This document shows positions 1-8,682 of a stretch of 64,000 nucleotides of DNA, in pieces. The notes beneath the pieces are model-generated. The model saw only the letters and a program-made list of their open reading frames with translations. It was not told the DNA's origin and searched no databases. The position numbers and the translations under genes are program-made. The DNA is taken from NCBI GenBank assembly GCA_000585075.1, contig JEMY01000015.1:33150-97149 (forward strand), read 5' to 3'. The first letter of the stretch is position 1, and each line of letters opens with the position of its first letter. The stretch comes from Candidatus Accumulibacter regalis. Lineage in GTDB: Bacteria > Pseudomonadota > Gammaproteobacteria > Burkholderiales > Rhodocyclaceae.

Positions 1-1
1 T

Positions 2-721
2 CTGGCCCTCGGCCTGCTCTTGTTCCTGTTCTTCCTCACCGGTCTCATCGCCCTGCTGCCGAAAGTCGCCCTCGGTGCGATCCTCATCGTCACCGCCATC
101 GGCATGCTGGAAGTGGCGTCCCTGAAGGGCTTGTACAAGATCGACCGGGTCGAGGCCGGCATTGCCCTGGGCGTCACGGCTGCGATCCTGCTGGCCGGTG
201 TCGTGCCCGGGATCATTCTCGGTCTGCTGCTGTCGCTGGTCGCCGTGCTGGTCGAGGTTTCGCGTCCCGATGACGCGGTGCTGCGCCGCCTGCGCAGCGA
301 CGGCAAGTTCCACGACTGTCTTGAGGACGAGGAAGCGGAGAGCGTTCCGGGCCTGCTCGTCTACCGGCTCTATGCGCCGCTGATCTTCGCCAACGCCAGG
401 CACGTCGTGAACCGCCTGCGGACGCTGGTCGACGAGGCGCAGCCGCCGGTCAAATGGCTGGTCATCGACGCCCAGGCGATCCACGACATGGATGTCACGG
501 CAGGGCAGCGCTTTGCGGAGCTGCATCGCGAACTGGTCGCCAGGGGTATTGACGTCAAGATCGCCGACGCGCCGAGGCCGTTCCGGGAGGAACTCGCCAA
601 GGTTGGTCTATCCGAGGAAATCGGCGGCGCGGACTTCTACGTTTCCGTCAAGCAAGCGACCCAGGACTTCGAGCGCCAGGTCGCTGCCGCGAAAGAGGAA
701 CCTGGTAGCGCGCCCGTGTAA
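2..721 (+). CDS. SulP family anion transporter, C-terminal part (5' end outside window)
   Basis: Partial gene; the frame is already open at base 2 and ends with TAA at 719-721. The visible part begins with hydrophobic membrane segments, then a cytoplasmic STAS domain. The STAS start reads LLVYRLYAPLIFANA, and the conserved centre reads VIDAQAIHDMDVTAG, the usual position of a regulatory Asp-Ser/Thr pair in SulP/anti-sigma-antagonist-like domains. SulP proteins are inner-membrane anion carriers or exchangers (sulfate, bicarbonate, dicarboxylates). The substrate cannot be told from the C-terminus. The gene converges on aroG with only 38 bases between them. Confidence 0.85.
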   Translation: MALGLLLFLFFLTGLIALLPKVALGAILIVTAIGMLEVASLKGLYKIDRVEAGIALGVTAAILLAGVVPGIILGLLLSLVAVLVEVSRPDDAVLRRLRSDGKFHDCLEDEEAESVPGLLVYRLYAPLIFANARHVVNRLRTLVDEAQPPVKWLVIDAQAIHDMDVTAGQRFAELHRELVARGIDVKIADAPRPFREELAKVGLSEEIGGADFYVSVKQATQDFERQVAAAKEEPGSAPV

Positions 722-759
722 GGGAGGGCGCCCGCTTGTTGTCGGCGGAGTTGGCGCAT

Positions 760-1833
760 TCAGCCGGTGCGCGTCGGCAGCACCTCGTGCAGCAATCGGG
801 CCGCGTCGCGAATCATCTTTTCGGTGCTCTCCCAGTCGACGCAGGCGTCGGTGACCGAGCAGCCGTACTTCAGCTGTGACAGGTCTTCGGGGATCGCCTG
901 GTTGCCGGCGACGAGGTTCGATTCGACCATCATGCCGACCAGCGACTGGTTGCCCAGGCGTACCTGGTTGACCACGTCGGCCATCACCAGCGGCTGCAGC
1001 TCGGGCTTCTTGTAGCTGTTGGCGTGCGAGCAGTCGATCACGATATTGCGCGGCAAACCGGCCTTGCCCAGCGCCTGCTCGGCCATCTGCACGCTGACCG
1101 TGTCGTAGTTCGGTCGGCCGTCGCCGCCACGCAGTACCAGGTGGCCGTAACGATTGCCCCGTGTGCGAACGATCGACGTGCGCCCCTGGCCGTTGATGCC
1201 CAGGAAACTGTGCGGCCGCGAGGCGGAAAGGATGGCGTTGATGGCGATGGCGACGTCGCCGTTGGTGCCGTTCTTGAAACCGACCGGGGTCGATAGCCCC
1301 GACGAAATTTCACGGTGCGTCTGCGACTCGGTCGTGCGCGCGCCGATGGCCGTCCAGGCGATCAGATCGCCCAGGTACTGCGGCGAGATCGGGTCGAGAG
1401 CCTCGGTTCCGGCCGGCAGGCCGATTTCGGCGAGCTCGAGCAGGAACTCGCGCGCCAGTTGCATGCCCTGATCGACGCGGAAAGAATCGTCCATGTCCGG
1501 GTCATTGATGTAGCCTTTCCAGCCGGTGGTGGTGCGCGGCTTTTCGAAGTAGACGCGCATGACCAGGTACAGCGTTTCGCTGACTTCGTCGGCGAGCGTC
1601 TTCAGGCGGCGCGCGTAATCGAGACCGGCGATCGGGTCATGGATCGAGCACGGTCCGACGACGACAAACAAGCGGCGGTCCCGGCGGTCGAGAATATTGC
1701 GCAGGACCTCGCGGCCGTTCATCACCAGGCTTGCGGCGGCTGGCGAAAGCGGCAGGCGGGCGTGGATTTCTTCGGGGGAAGGCATGGCGTCGAAGGCGCT
1801 GACGTTGATGTTTTCGATGGCGAAATGGGTCAT
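760..1833 (-). CDS. aroG: 3-deoxy-7-phosphoheptulonate (DAHP) synthase, class I
   Basis: Condenses phosphoenolpyruvate with erythrose 4-phosphate, the first step of the shikimate pathway, in the cytoplasm. 357 aa, close to the ~350 of the E. coli AroFGH family. Motifs: GPCSIHDP (residues 60-67), RVYFEKPRTTTGWKG (93-107), IGARTTESQTHRE, GFKNGTNG and IDCSHANSYKKP. The ATG at 1831-1833 gives the family N-terminus MTHFAIENINV. A longer open frame exists upstream but would lie inside mfd. The ATG shares bases with the mfd TGA (ATGA), so translation is probably coupled to mfd. Which aromatic amino acid inhibits it cannot be read from motifs alone. Confidence 0.95.
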   Translation of the reverse strand: MTHFAIENINVSAFDAMPSPEEIHARLPLSPAAASLVMNGREVLRNILDRRDRRLFVVVGPCSIHDPIAGLDYARRLKTLADEVSETLYLVMRVYFEKPRTTTGWKGYINDPDMDDSFRVDQGMQLAREFLLELAEIGLPAGTEALDPISPQYLGDLIAWTAIGARTTESQTHREISSGLSTPVGFKNGTNGDVAIAINAILSASRPHSFLGINGQGRTSIVRTRGNRYGHLVLRGGDGRPNYDTVSVQMAEQALGKAGLPRNIVIDCSHANSYKKPELQPLVMADVVNQVRLGNQSLVGMMVESNLVAGNQAIPEDLSQLKYGCSVTDACVDWESTEKMIRDAARLLHEVLPTRTG

Positions 1834-4800
1834 GGTTTTGGCAGACAGCTTAGTTGATGAATCAGGTCCTTGACCGCGGCGACGCGGTCGGAAAGCGTTG
1901 CGCACTGGCGTTTGAGGAGCAGTTTGTCGGGTCCGGACAGACGGTAGTTGCGGTCTCTCTGAATCAGATTGATGATGCGCAGCGGGTCGATTGGCGGTTC
2001 GGCGTCGAATTGCACGATGATCTGTTCGGCCGTGGCGTCGAGCTTGCTCACCCCGAGAGGCTTGCACAGCAGGCGCAGCCGGTGGCTGTCGAGAAGCGCG
2101 CGGGCCTGTGGCGGCAGCGCGCCGAAACGATCGACCAGCTCTTCCTGCAGGTCGGCGATGTCGTCGCCGGTGGTGCAGTTGGCCAGACGCTTGTAGAGCG
2201 CCAGCCGCTGGTGGACGTCGGGCGCGTAGTCGTTGGGCAGCAGCGCCGGGGTATGCAGGTTGATCTCGGTGGCGATCGCCAGCGGCTGTAGCAGGTCCGG
2301 TTCCTTGCCCTGTTTGAGCGCCGCGACAGCGCGGTTGAGCATCTCGGTGAACATGTTGAAGCCGACTTCCTGCATCTCCCCGGACTGGCTGTCGCCGAGG
2401 ACCTCGCCGGCACCGCGAATTTCGAGGTCGTGCATGGCGAGGTAGAAGCCGGCACCCAGTTCATCCATCATCTGGATCGCTTCCAGGCGCTGCCTGGCCT
2501 GCTTGTTGAGTGCCGCGTCGTCGTGGGTCAGCAGATAGGCGTAGGCCTGGTGGTGCGAGCGGCCGACGCGACCGCGCAGCTGATGCAACTGCGCCAGGCC
2601 GAACTTGTCGGCACGATTGATGACGATGGTGTTGGCATGCGGGTTGTCGATGCCGGTTTCGATGATCGTCGTGCACAGCAGGACGTTGACGCGTTGTTGC
2701 GTGAAGTCGCGCATTACCCGCTCCAGCTCACGCTCTTTCATCTGGCCGTGGCCGACGACGATGCGTGCTTCGGGCAACAGTTTTTCGAGCTTGCTGCGCA
2801 TGTTCTCGATGGTGTTGACTTCGTTGTGCAGGAAATACACTTGTCCGCCGCGTTTGAATTCGCGCAGCAGCGCTTCGCGGATGATGCCGTCGGAGAAGCG
2901 GGTGACGAAGGTCTTGATCGCCAGGCGCTTCTGTGGCGCCGTGGCGATGACCGAGAAGTCGCGCAGGCCTTCGAGCGACATTGACAGCGTGCGCGGGATC
3001 GGTGTCGCGGTGAGTGTCAGTACGTCGACTTCGGCGCGCAGCGCTTTCAGCGCTTCTTTCTGGCGGACGCCGAAGCGGTGCTCCTCGTCGATGACCACCA
3101 GTCCGAGACGGCTGAACTTGACGTCTTTTTGCAACAGGCGATGCGTCCCGATGACGATGTCGAGCTTGCCGTCGGCCAGTTCGCGCAGCGCCTGCGCTAC
3201 CTCGGCGTTGGTCTTGAAGCGGGACAACTCGGCGATTCTTACCGGCCAGTCGGCGAAGCGGTCGTTGAAAGTCTGGAAATGCTGTTCGCAGAGCAGGGTC
3301 GTCGGGCAAAGGATGGCCGCCTGCCGACCGCCAGCGACTGCGCAGAAGACGGCGCGCAAGGCGACCTCTGTCTTGCCGAAACCGACGTCGCCGCAGACCA
3401 GGCGATCCATCGGCCGGCCGGATTTCATGTCTTCGATCACCGCCTCGATCGCCGTCGCCTGATCGGCAGTCTCTTCAAAACCGAAGCCGTCGGCGAAGGC
3501 GTCGTGGTCGTGCGCCTTGAACTCGCAAGGGTGCCCCTGGCGTGCGGCGCGCAGAGCGTAGAGTGCGAGCAGCTCGGCAGCCGTATCGCGGGCCTGCAGC
3601 GCCGCGCGCCGTTTCGCTTTTTCCCATTGTTGCGAGCCGAGTGTGTGCAGCGGCGCGGCGTCGGGATCGGCACCCGAGTAACGCGAGATGACGTGCAGTT
3701 GTGACACCGGGACGTAGAGTTTGGCGTCGCCGGCGTAGTGCAGTTCGAGAAATTCCATCTCGCCTTCACCGAGGTCGAGGTGAATCAGACCCCGGTAGCG
3801 GGCGATGCCATGCTGCTCATGGACAACCGGCGAACCGACCTTCAGCTCGGTGAGGTCGCGCAACCAGTTGTCGACCGTTGCCTTGCGCTGCGCCGCGTGC
3901 CGGGAGCGGCGCGAGGGACTGTCGGCGTAAAGCTCGGCTTCGGTGATGATGGCCAGTTGCGCGAGCTGGAAACCGTCGTGCAGCGGCGCGACCGCCAGAG
4001 CGAGCTTGCTGTCGGCCGCCAGGAACGTGGCAAAGTCGCCACCCGCGGTCGGCGCCAGCCCGTATTCGGCGAACAGTTCGCTCAGCGTTTCGCGGCGTCC
4101 GGCGGTTTCGGCGAGCAGCAGGACGCGGCCCGGGAAGTCGTCGATGAAGCCCTTCAGGACGTGCAGCGGGTCCTGGGCGCGGCGGTCAACGGCCAGCGGC
4201 GGCAGGTTTTGTGCGGGGCCGTCGTTGCCGGCGGCGAGGTTCACGCGGGCGTAGGATTTCGCGGCGACGAAAAACGGCTCCTCGGCGAGGAACAGTTCAG
4301 CCGGCTGCAGCAGGGGGTGGCTGCGGTCGCCGGAGAGCATGTCGTAGCGCGATTGTGCCTCGCGCCAGAAGGCACGGATCGCCGCCGCTACGTCGTTGTG
4401 GAGGACGAGAACGGTCTCTTTGGGCAGGTAGTCGAAAAGGCTTGCCGTCTCTTCAAAGAACAGCGGCAGCCAGTATTCGATGCCGGCCGCCGCGACGCCG
4501 TTCGAGACATCCTTGTAAATCCGCGACTTGCCGGGGTCGCCTTCGAAAATCTCCCGGAAACGTTGGCGGAAGCGCGCGCGGCCCTTCTCGTCGAGAGGGA
4601 ACTCGCGTGCGGGTAGCAGGCGAACTTCCGGGACCGGGTAGAGGGTGCGCTGACTATCGACGTCGAAGGTCTTGATGCTTTCGATCTCGTCGTCGAAGAG
4701 ATCCAGCCGGTAAGGCAGTTGCGAGCCCATCGGGAAGAGGTCGACGATGCCGCCGCGGATCGAGTATTCACCCGGCGCCACGACCTGGGTGACGTGCGCG

Positions 4801-5261
4801 TAGCCGGCCAGGGTCAGCTGCGCTCGGAACGGAACGGCGTCGAGTGGCTCGCCCTGCTTCAGAAAAAAGGTATAGGCGGCCAGATACGCCGGCGGCGCCA
4901 GGCGATAGGCCGCCGTTGCCGCAGGAACCAGCAGCACGTCGCAATCGCCACGCATGACCGCGTAGAGTGTCGCCAGACGCTCGGAAACCAGGTCGTGATG
5001 CGGCGAAAAACTGTCGTAAGGCAGCGTTTCCCAGTCCGGCAACAGGCGGATGCACAGATCTGGAGCAAACCAGGCAATTTCCGCGAGCAGGCGCTGCGCG
5101 TCGGTGGCATCGGCCGTGAGCACGGCGAGCATGCGCTGCCCGGCGCTCGCGGCGGTTGCCGCCTGGGCGATCAGCAGCGCGTCGGCTGAGCCTGCAAAGG
5201 AGGGAAGCTGAAGCCTTTCGCCGACTTTGGGCAGCGGCGCGCGGGGAAGCGGTAAGAACAA
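1830..5261 (-). CDS. mfd: Transcription-repair coupling factor
   Basis: DNA translocase that removes stalled RNA polymerase and recruits UvrA to the lesion. 1143 aa, full length (E. coli 1148). Order of parts: UvrB-like N-terminal modules including GEYSIRGGIVDLFP; a CarD-like RNA polymerase-interaction domain at about residue 472 (KVGSPVVHEQHGIARYRG); Walker A GDVGFGKTE at about residue 623; DEEHRFGV box; TLTATPIPRTL; helicase C domain and C-terminal TRCF domain. The furthest upstream start in this frame is TTG at 5259-5261, giving MFLPLPRAPLP, so the start codon is tentative. The TGA overlaps the aroG ATG. Confidence 0.96.
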   Translation of the reverse strand: MFLPLPRAPLPKVGERLQLPSFAGSADALLIAQAATAASAGQRMLAVLTADATDAQRLLAEIAWFAPDLCIRLLPDWETLPYDSFSPHHDLVSERLATLYAVMRGDCDVLLVPAATAAYRLAPPAYLAAYTFFLKQGEPLDAVPFRAQLTLAGYAHVTQVVAPGEYSIRGGIVDLFPMGSQLPYRLDLFDDEIESIKTFDVDSQRTLYPVPEVRLLPAREFPLDEKGRARFRQRFREIFEGDPGKSRIYKDVSNGVAAAGIEYWLPLFFEETASLFDYLPKETVLVLHNDVAAAIRAFWREAQSRYDMLSGDRSHPLLQPAELFLAEEPFFVAAKSYARVNLAAGNDGPAQNLPPLAVDRRAQDPLHVLKGFIDDFPGRVLLLAETAGRRETLSELFAEYGLAPTAGGDFATFLAADSKLALAVAPLHDGFQLAQLAIITEAELYADSPSRRSRHAAQRKATVDNWLRDLTELKVGSPVVHEQHGIARYRGLIHLDLGEGEMEFLELHYAGDAKLYVPVSQLHVISRYSGADPDAAPLHTLGSQQWEKAKRRAALQARDTAAELLALYALRAARQGHPCEFKAHDHDAFADGFGFEETADQATAIEAVIEDMKSGRPMDRLVCGDVGFGKTEVALRAVFCAVAGGRQAAILCPTTLLCEQHFQTFNDRFADWPVRIAELSRFKTNAEVAQALRELADGKLDIVIGTHRLLQKDVKFSRLGLVVIDEEHRFGVRQKEALKALRAEVDVLTLTATPIPRTLSMSLEGLRDFSVIATAPQKRLAIKTFVTRFSDGIIREALLREFKRGGQVYFLHNEVNTIENMRSKLEKLLPEARIVVGHGQMKERELERVMRDFTQQRVNVLLCTTIIETGIDNPHANTIVINRADKFGLAQLHQLRGRVGRSHHQAYAYLLTHDDAALNKQARQRLEAIQMMDELGAGFYLAMHDLEIRGAGEVLGDSQSGEMQEVGFNMFTEMLNRAVAALKQGKEPDLLQPLAIATEINLHTPALLPNDYAPDVHQRLALYKRLANCTTGDDIADLQEELVDRFGALPPQARALLDSHRLRLLCKPLGVSKLDATAEQIIVQFDAEPPIDPLRIINLIQRDRNYRLSGPDKLLLKRQCATLSDRVAAVKDLIHQLSCLPKP

Positions 5262-5414
5262 TGAATACGACTCGCGACTCGATGGCTGAAGTGAAGTGAA
5301 GTGAGCTGCGCGAGCCGGTCAGGGCAAGGCAGCAAAACGGCGAAATTATAGCCGATCAGTCGGCGTCGCCGACATCGTCCCCGCAGCGCAGGTGTTTTGG
5401 CGTAATCGGGCGCT

Positions 5415-6170
5415 TCACGCCTGCCGTGCTGCGAGTTTCGCACTCAGAGCAGTGAAGAACTCCGAAGCGCCGCTGCGGATCGAGTAATCCGCGAGGGCTG
5501 AAAGCGATGTCGGGTGCGGGTTGACCTCCACCACCGTCGCCCCGGCCCGTTTGGCCCACACCGGCAGCAGCGCGGCCGGTTGGACGGTGAACGAGGTGCC
5601 AACACAAAAGAACAGGTCGGCGGTCATGCTGCACGTTTCGGCAGCCGCAAAGACCTCCTCGTCGAGCATTTCTCCGAACAACACCAGATCCGGGCGCACC
5701 GGCGCACCGCAGCGGGGGCAGCGAAAAGGTTCGGCGGCGCTTTGCTCCCAGTCGGCCGAGAAGCCGCAACGCTGCTGGCAGCGGAGGCGGTGTATGGTGC
5801 CGTGAACTTCGAGCACTGGCGCGTTCCCGGCAGGGCTATGGTAGCCGTCGATGTTCTGCGTAATGACCGTCAGTTGTTTTGCCCGACAGATTTCCTGCAG
5901 CCGGGCGAGCGCCTGGTGACCGGCGTTCGGCTGTCGTTCGTCGACCAGCTTCTTCAATTGCAGCAGCCAGTTCCATACGCGTTCGGGATTGCGCAGGAAA
6001 CCCTCAATGCTGGCGACCTCATCAGGATCGACCTTGTTCCACAGTCCGGTCGCGCCGTCGCGAAAGGTTGGAATGCCACTGTCGGCGGACAGACCTGCCC
6101 CTGAGAAAACAACGATTTCCTTCGCCTCGCGCACCACGGAAGCGACTGATTCCAGGCTGCCTGAGTGCAT
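5415..6170 (-). CDS. NAD-dependent protein deacylase (sirtuin, SIR2 family)
   Basis: Removes acetyl/acyl groups from protein lysines using NAD+. 251 aa. Motifs: GAGLSADSGIPTFRDG near the N-terminus (NAD binding), TQNIDGYH, catalytic His in EVHGT, zinc ligands in CQQRC and CPRC, then LFGEML and VEVNPHPT. The E. coli CobB-type Tyr/Arg pair that favours succinyl/malonyl-lysine is not evident after FRDG, so deacetylation is the likelier activity (inference). The ATG at 6168-6170 is preceded by AAGGAG at ideal spacing. An in-frame extension of 25 codons upstream is therefore rejected. Single gene, divergent from the first ompA. Confidence 0.92.
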   Translation of the reverse strand: MHSGSLESVASVVREAKEIVVFSGAGLSADSGIPTFRDGATGLWNKVDPDEVASIEGFLRNPERVWNWLLQLKKLVDERQPNAGHQALARLQEICRAKQLTVITQNIDGYHSPAGNAPVLEVHGTIHRLRCQQRCGFSADWEQSAAEPFRCPRCGAPVRPDLVLFGEMLDEEVFAAAETCSMTADLFFCVGTSFTVQPAALLPVWAKRAGATVVEVNPHPTSLSALADYSIRSGASEFFTALSAKLAARQA

Positions 6171-6553
6171 TGTCGTCTCCTTTCCGGTACCCGGACTGTT
6201 TGGCCAGATCCCGCCTCCGAGGAAGTGGACCTCAGGGCGCCTCATGCTCGCTTGATTCTCGCATATTCCCGATTGTTGACCATCCCGGTCCGCACGGGGC
6301 CGACACGCGCTTGGCGAATTCCCTCAGGCGGCGGTGGGCAGCTTGTCAGCACGGGGTGCGGGGGCGGGCGTGGCAGCGTCTCGACGCACGCAGCGGAGTG
6401 CCGCGAACGGGCAATCGTTGTATAAATGCAACACAATGCCAAACCAATGCTTGAAGCCGCCGAAGTTTGTATGCTTAAATCCGCCGACTGCGCAAAAATC
6501 GCATCGCGTGACACGCATTCGGACCTAACAGAGATTAATCGAGGAGGAATATC
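6171..6553. other. Divergent intergenic region between sirtuin and ompA-like gene
   Basis: 383 bases without a supportable gene. The right half is less GC-rich and holds the likely ompA promoter (6451-6480) and its ribosome binding site at 6542-6547. The left half must hold the sirtuin promoter, but no convincing -35/-10 pair was found there. Short open frames on both strands show no family features. Confidence 0.5.
6451..6480 (+). promoter_or_regulatory. Putative sigma70-type promoter of the first ompA-like gene
   Basis: TTGAAG at 6451-6456, 18-base spacer, TTAAAT at 6475-6480, in an AT-richer patch. It would give a leader of about 65 bases before the TTG start at 6554. An alternative -10-like TATAAA lies at 6421-6426. 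Read by eye only. Confidence 0.35.
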
Positions 6554-7210
6554 TTGAAATCGAAAATCATTACTACCCTGCTGGCCTCAATCGGCCTTTT
6601 TGCTGCAGTTGGCGCCGCACAAGCGCAAACCGCGGCTGATCGCGTTTATGTGATCGACTCACGCGGTGAAGTCGCGATGAGCGGCGCCGGCCTCTGCTGG
6701 CGGACCGGCTTCTGGACGCCTGCAGCTGCGGCCAAGGACCCGGCTGGTTGCAAGTGTGACAAGGACCTGCTGCCGAAGGAAGTCTGCGAGCCGCCGATGG
6801 CCAAGGCTGCTGCTGCGACGGCCAAGCCGTCCGGTGACAAGGTGACCGTCGCTGCCGACGCGCTGTTTGATTTCAACAAGGCTACGCTGCGTCCGGCCGG
6901 CAAGGCGAAGCTCGACGAAGTCGTCGCCATGTCCAAGCAGATCAAGCTGGAAGTGATCATCGCCGTCGGTCACACGGACCGTATTGGCTCCGATGCCTAT
7001 AACCAGAAACTGTCCGAGCGGCGTGCCGCGTCGGTCAAGGCCTATCTGGTGAGCAAGGGTGTCGAAGCCAACCGCGTCTACACCGAAGGCAAGGGCGAGA
7101 AGCAGCCGGTGACCCAGCCTGGTCAGTGCCCGGGTGGCAAGAGCGCGAAAGTCATCGAGTGCTTGCAGCCTGACCGTCGTGTCGATATCGAACTCATCGG
7201 CACCAAGTAA
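6554..7210 (+). CDS. OmpA-family outer-membrane/peptidoglycan-binding protein (copy 1)
   Basis: 218 aa. Signal peptide MKSKIITTLLASIGLFAAVG ending at AQA. A short Cys-containing middle part (SGAGLCWRTGFW, KCDKDLLPKEVCEPP) is followed by an OmpA C-terminal domain that binds peptidoglycan (FDFNKATLRPAGKAKLDE, GHTDRIGSDAYNQKLSERRA). There is no long beta-barrel region, so this is a short periplasmic or anchored member. Start is TTG at 6554, supported by AGGAGG at 6542-6547. From the mature N-terminus onward it is nearly identical to the gene at 8683; only the signal peptides differ. It is followed by a strong terminator, so it is probably monocistronic. Confidence 0.93.
   Translation: MKSKIITTLLASIGLFAAVGAAQAQTAADRVYVIDSRGEVAMSGAGLCWRTGFWTPAAAAKDPAGCKCDKDLLPKEVCEPPMAKAAAATAKPSGDKVTVAADALFDFNKATLRPAGKAKLDEVVAMSKQIKLEVIIAVGHTDRIGSDAYNQKLSERRAASVKAYLVSKGVEANRVYTEGKGEKQPVTQPGQCPGGKSAKVIECLQPDRRVDIELIGTK
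6668..7210 (+). repeat. Direct repeat, left copy (ompA body)
   Basis: 543 bases aligned without gaps to 8812-9354 (constant offset 2144). Bases 6767-7065 are identical to the other copy. The few differences cluster at the 5' end and in the last 150 bases. The arrangement fits a duplication kept similar by gene conversion. Confidence 0.9.
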
Positions 7211-7227
7211 TTCAGAGAAGGCGTAAG

Positions 7228-7255
7228 AAAACCCCGCTCCGGCGGGGTTTTTTTT
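7228..7255 (+). terminator. Rho-independent terminator after ompA copy 1
   Basis: Perfect 10-bp stem AAAACCCCGC / GCGGGGTTTT with a 4-base loop, then a run of T (7248-7255). It lies 18 bases after the stop codon. Confidence 0.92.
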
Positions 7256-7286
7256 CAGCCAGCACATTCCTGATTACGCAGGGATC

Positions 7287-8606
7287 ATGCCCATGGAAGT
7301 TGTCGATCTGCTCATCGAGGCGCGCTGGATAGTTCCGGTCGACCCCGCTGGTGTGGTTCTTGAAAGTCACGCTGTAGTGATCAACGATGGCCGCATCGTG
7401 GCCGTCGTTCCCCAGAGCGAGGCGGCGAGCTGCTTTTCGGCAAGGAGCCACAAGCGGCTGGAGCAGCACGTCCTCATTCCGGGGCTGGTCAATTTGCATA
7501 CCCACGCGGCGATGACCCTTCTGCGCGGTCTTGCCGACGACCTGCCGCTCATGGAATGGTTGCAGCGGCACGTCTGGCCAGCCGAGGCGCAGCACGTCTC
7601 GGAGCAGTTCGTCTATGACGGAACCTTGCTCGCCTGCGCCGAAATGTTGCGCGGTGGCATCACCTGTTTCAATGACATGTACTTCTTCCCCGGCGCCGCG
7701 GCGGACGCGGCGCTGGCGTCGGGCATGCGCGCCGCAATCGGTCTGATCACCGTCGACTTTCCGAGTAGCTACGCGACCGACGCCGACGACTATCTGGCCA
7801 AGGGGCTCGCCGCCCGCGACCAGCGGCTCGAAGAGCCGCTGCTGTCCTTCTGCCTGGCGCCACATGCGCCGTACACAGTAGGCGACGGGGGCTTTTCCCG
7901 GGTGCTGACGCTTGCCGAGCAGGTCGAATTGCCGATACACGTACATCTGCATGAAACCATCCAGGAAATCGAAGAGAGCGTGCAGCGTTTCGGGATACGC
8001 CCGATCGAGCGCCTCCGTCGCCTGGGAATGTTGAGCCCGGCACTGATTGCCGTACACGCGGTGCACCTCGACGCGCACGAAATCGAACTGCTCGCCCAGC
8101 AGGGCTGTTCCATCGCGCATTGCCCCAGCTCCAACCTCAAACTTGCCAGCGGCATTGCCCCGCTTGCCGAGCTGGCGGCAAAGGGAATCAATATTGGTCT
8201 GGGTACTGACGGTGCGGCCAGCAACAACCGGCTCGACCTGCTACAGGAGATGCGGCTGGCCGCATTGCTTGCCAAGGCGCAGAGTGGCCGTGCCGACGCG
8301 ATCAAGGCCCATCAGGTACTGCACATGGCGACCCTCGGTGGCGCCCGAGCCCTGGGTCTCGAGGCACGGATCGGCTCGATCACTCCCGGCAAGGCGGCCG
8401 ATCTGTGCGCCGTCGCGCTCGACGAGTTTGCCCTTGCCCCCTGCTATGAGCCGGTTTCACACCTCACCTACGCTGTAGCCCGAGAGCATGTTTCTGCGGT
8501 GTGGGTCGCTGGTCGCATGCTTGTCGAAAACGGCCAACTGATTGAAAGCAACGAAACCGGATTGATAAAGCTGGCGCTCTTGTGGCAGAATAAAATCCGT
8601 CCGTGA
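7287..8606 (+). CDS. mtaD: Amidohydrolase, 5'-methylthioadenosine/S-adenosylhomocysteine deaminase type (TRZ/ATZ family)
   Basis: Metal-dependent deaminase of the cytosine-deaminase/chlorohydrolase superfamily. MtaD members deaminate MTA and SAH to inosyl products in purine/methionine salvage. 439 aa. Metal ligands and motifs: LVNLHTHAAM (His71, His73), HVHLHET (His218-His222, Glu223), AVHAVHLDAHE (His260), GLGTDGAASNN (Asp308). The ATG at 7287 has a second in-frame ATG at 7293. The gene is framed by two terminators and two OmpA genes. Related hydrolases next to ubiG are, from memory, common in betaproteobacteria. The exact substrate is not proven; other TRZ/ATZ hydrolases share these motifs. 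Confidence 0.82.
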   Translation: MPMEVVDLLIEARWIVPVDPAGVVLESHAVVINDGRIVAVVPQSEAASCFSARSHKRLEQHVLIPGLVNLHTHAAMTLLRGLADDLPLMEWLQRHVWPAEAQHVSEQFVYDGTLLACAEMLRGGITCFNDMYFFPGAAADAALASGMRAAIGLITVDFPSSYATDADDYLAKGLAARDQRLEEPLLSFCLAPHAPYTVGDGGFSRVLTLAEQVELPIHVHLHETIQEIEESVQRFGIRPIERLRRLGMLSPALIAVHAVHLDAHEIELLAQQGCSIAHCPSSNLKLASGIAPLAELAAKGINIGLGTDGAASNNRLDLLQEMRLAALLAKAQSGRADAIKAHQVLHMATLGGARALGLEARIGSITPGKAADLCAVALDEFALAPCYEPVSHLTYAVAREHVSAVWVAGRMLVENGQLIESNETGLIKLALLWQNKIRP

Positions 8607-8682
8607 CGAGTTCAGTGAACAACGAGGCATAACAGGCCATGCGGACCCGCTCCGCAGCCTTCAATTAACGAGGGAAACCTAG

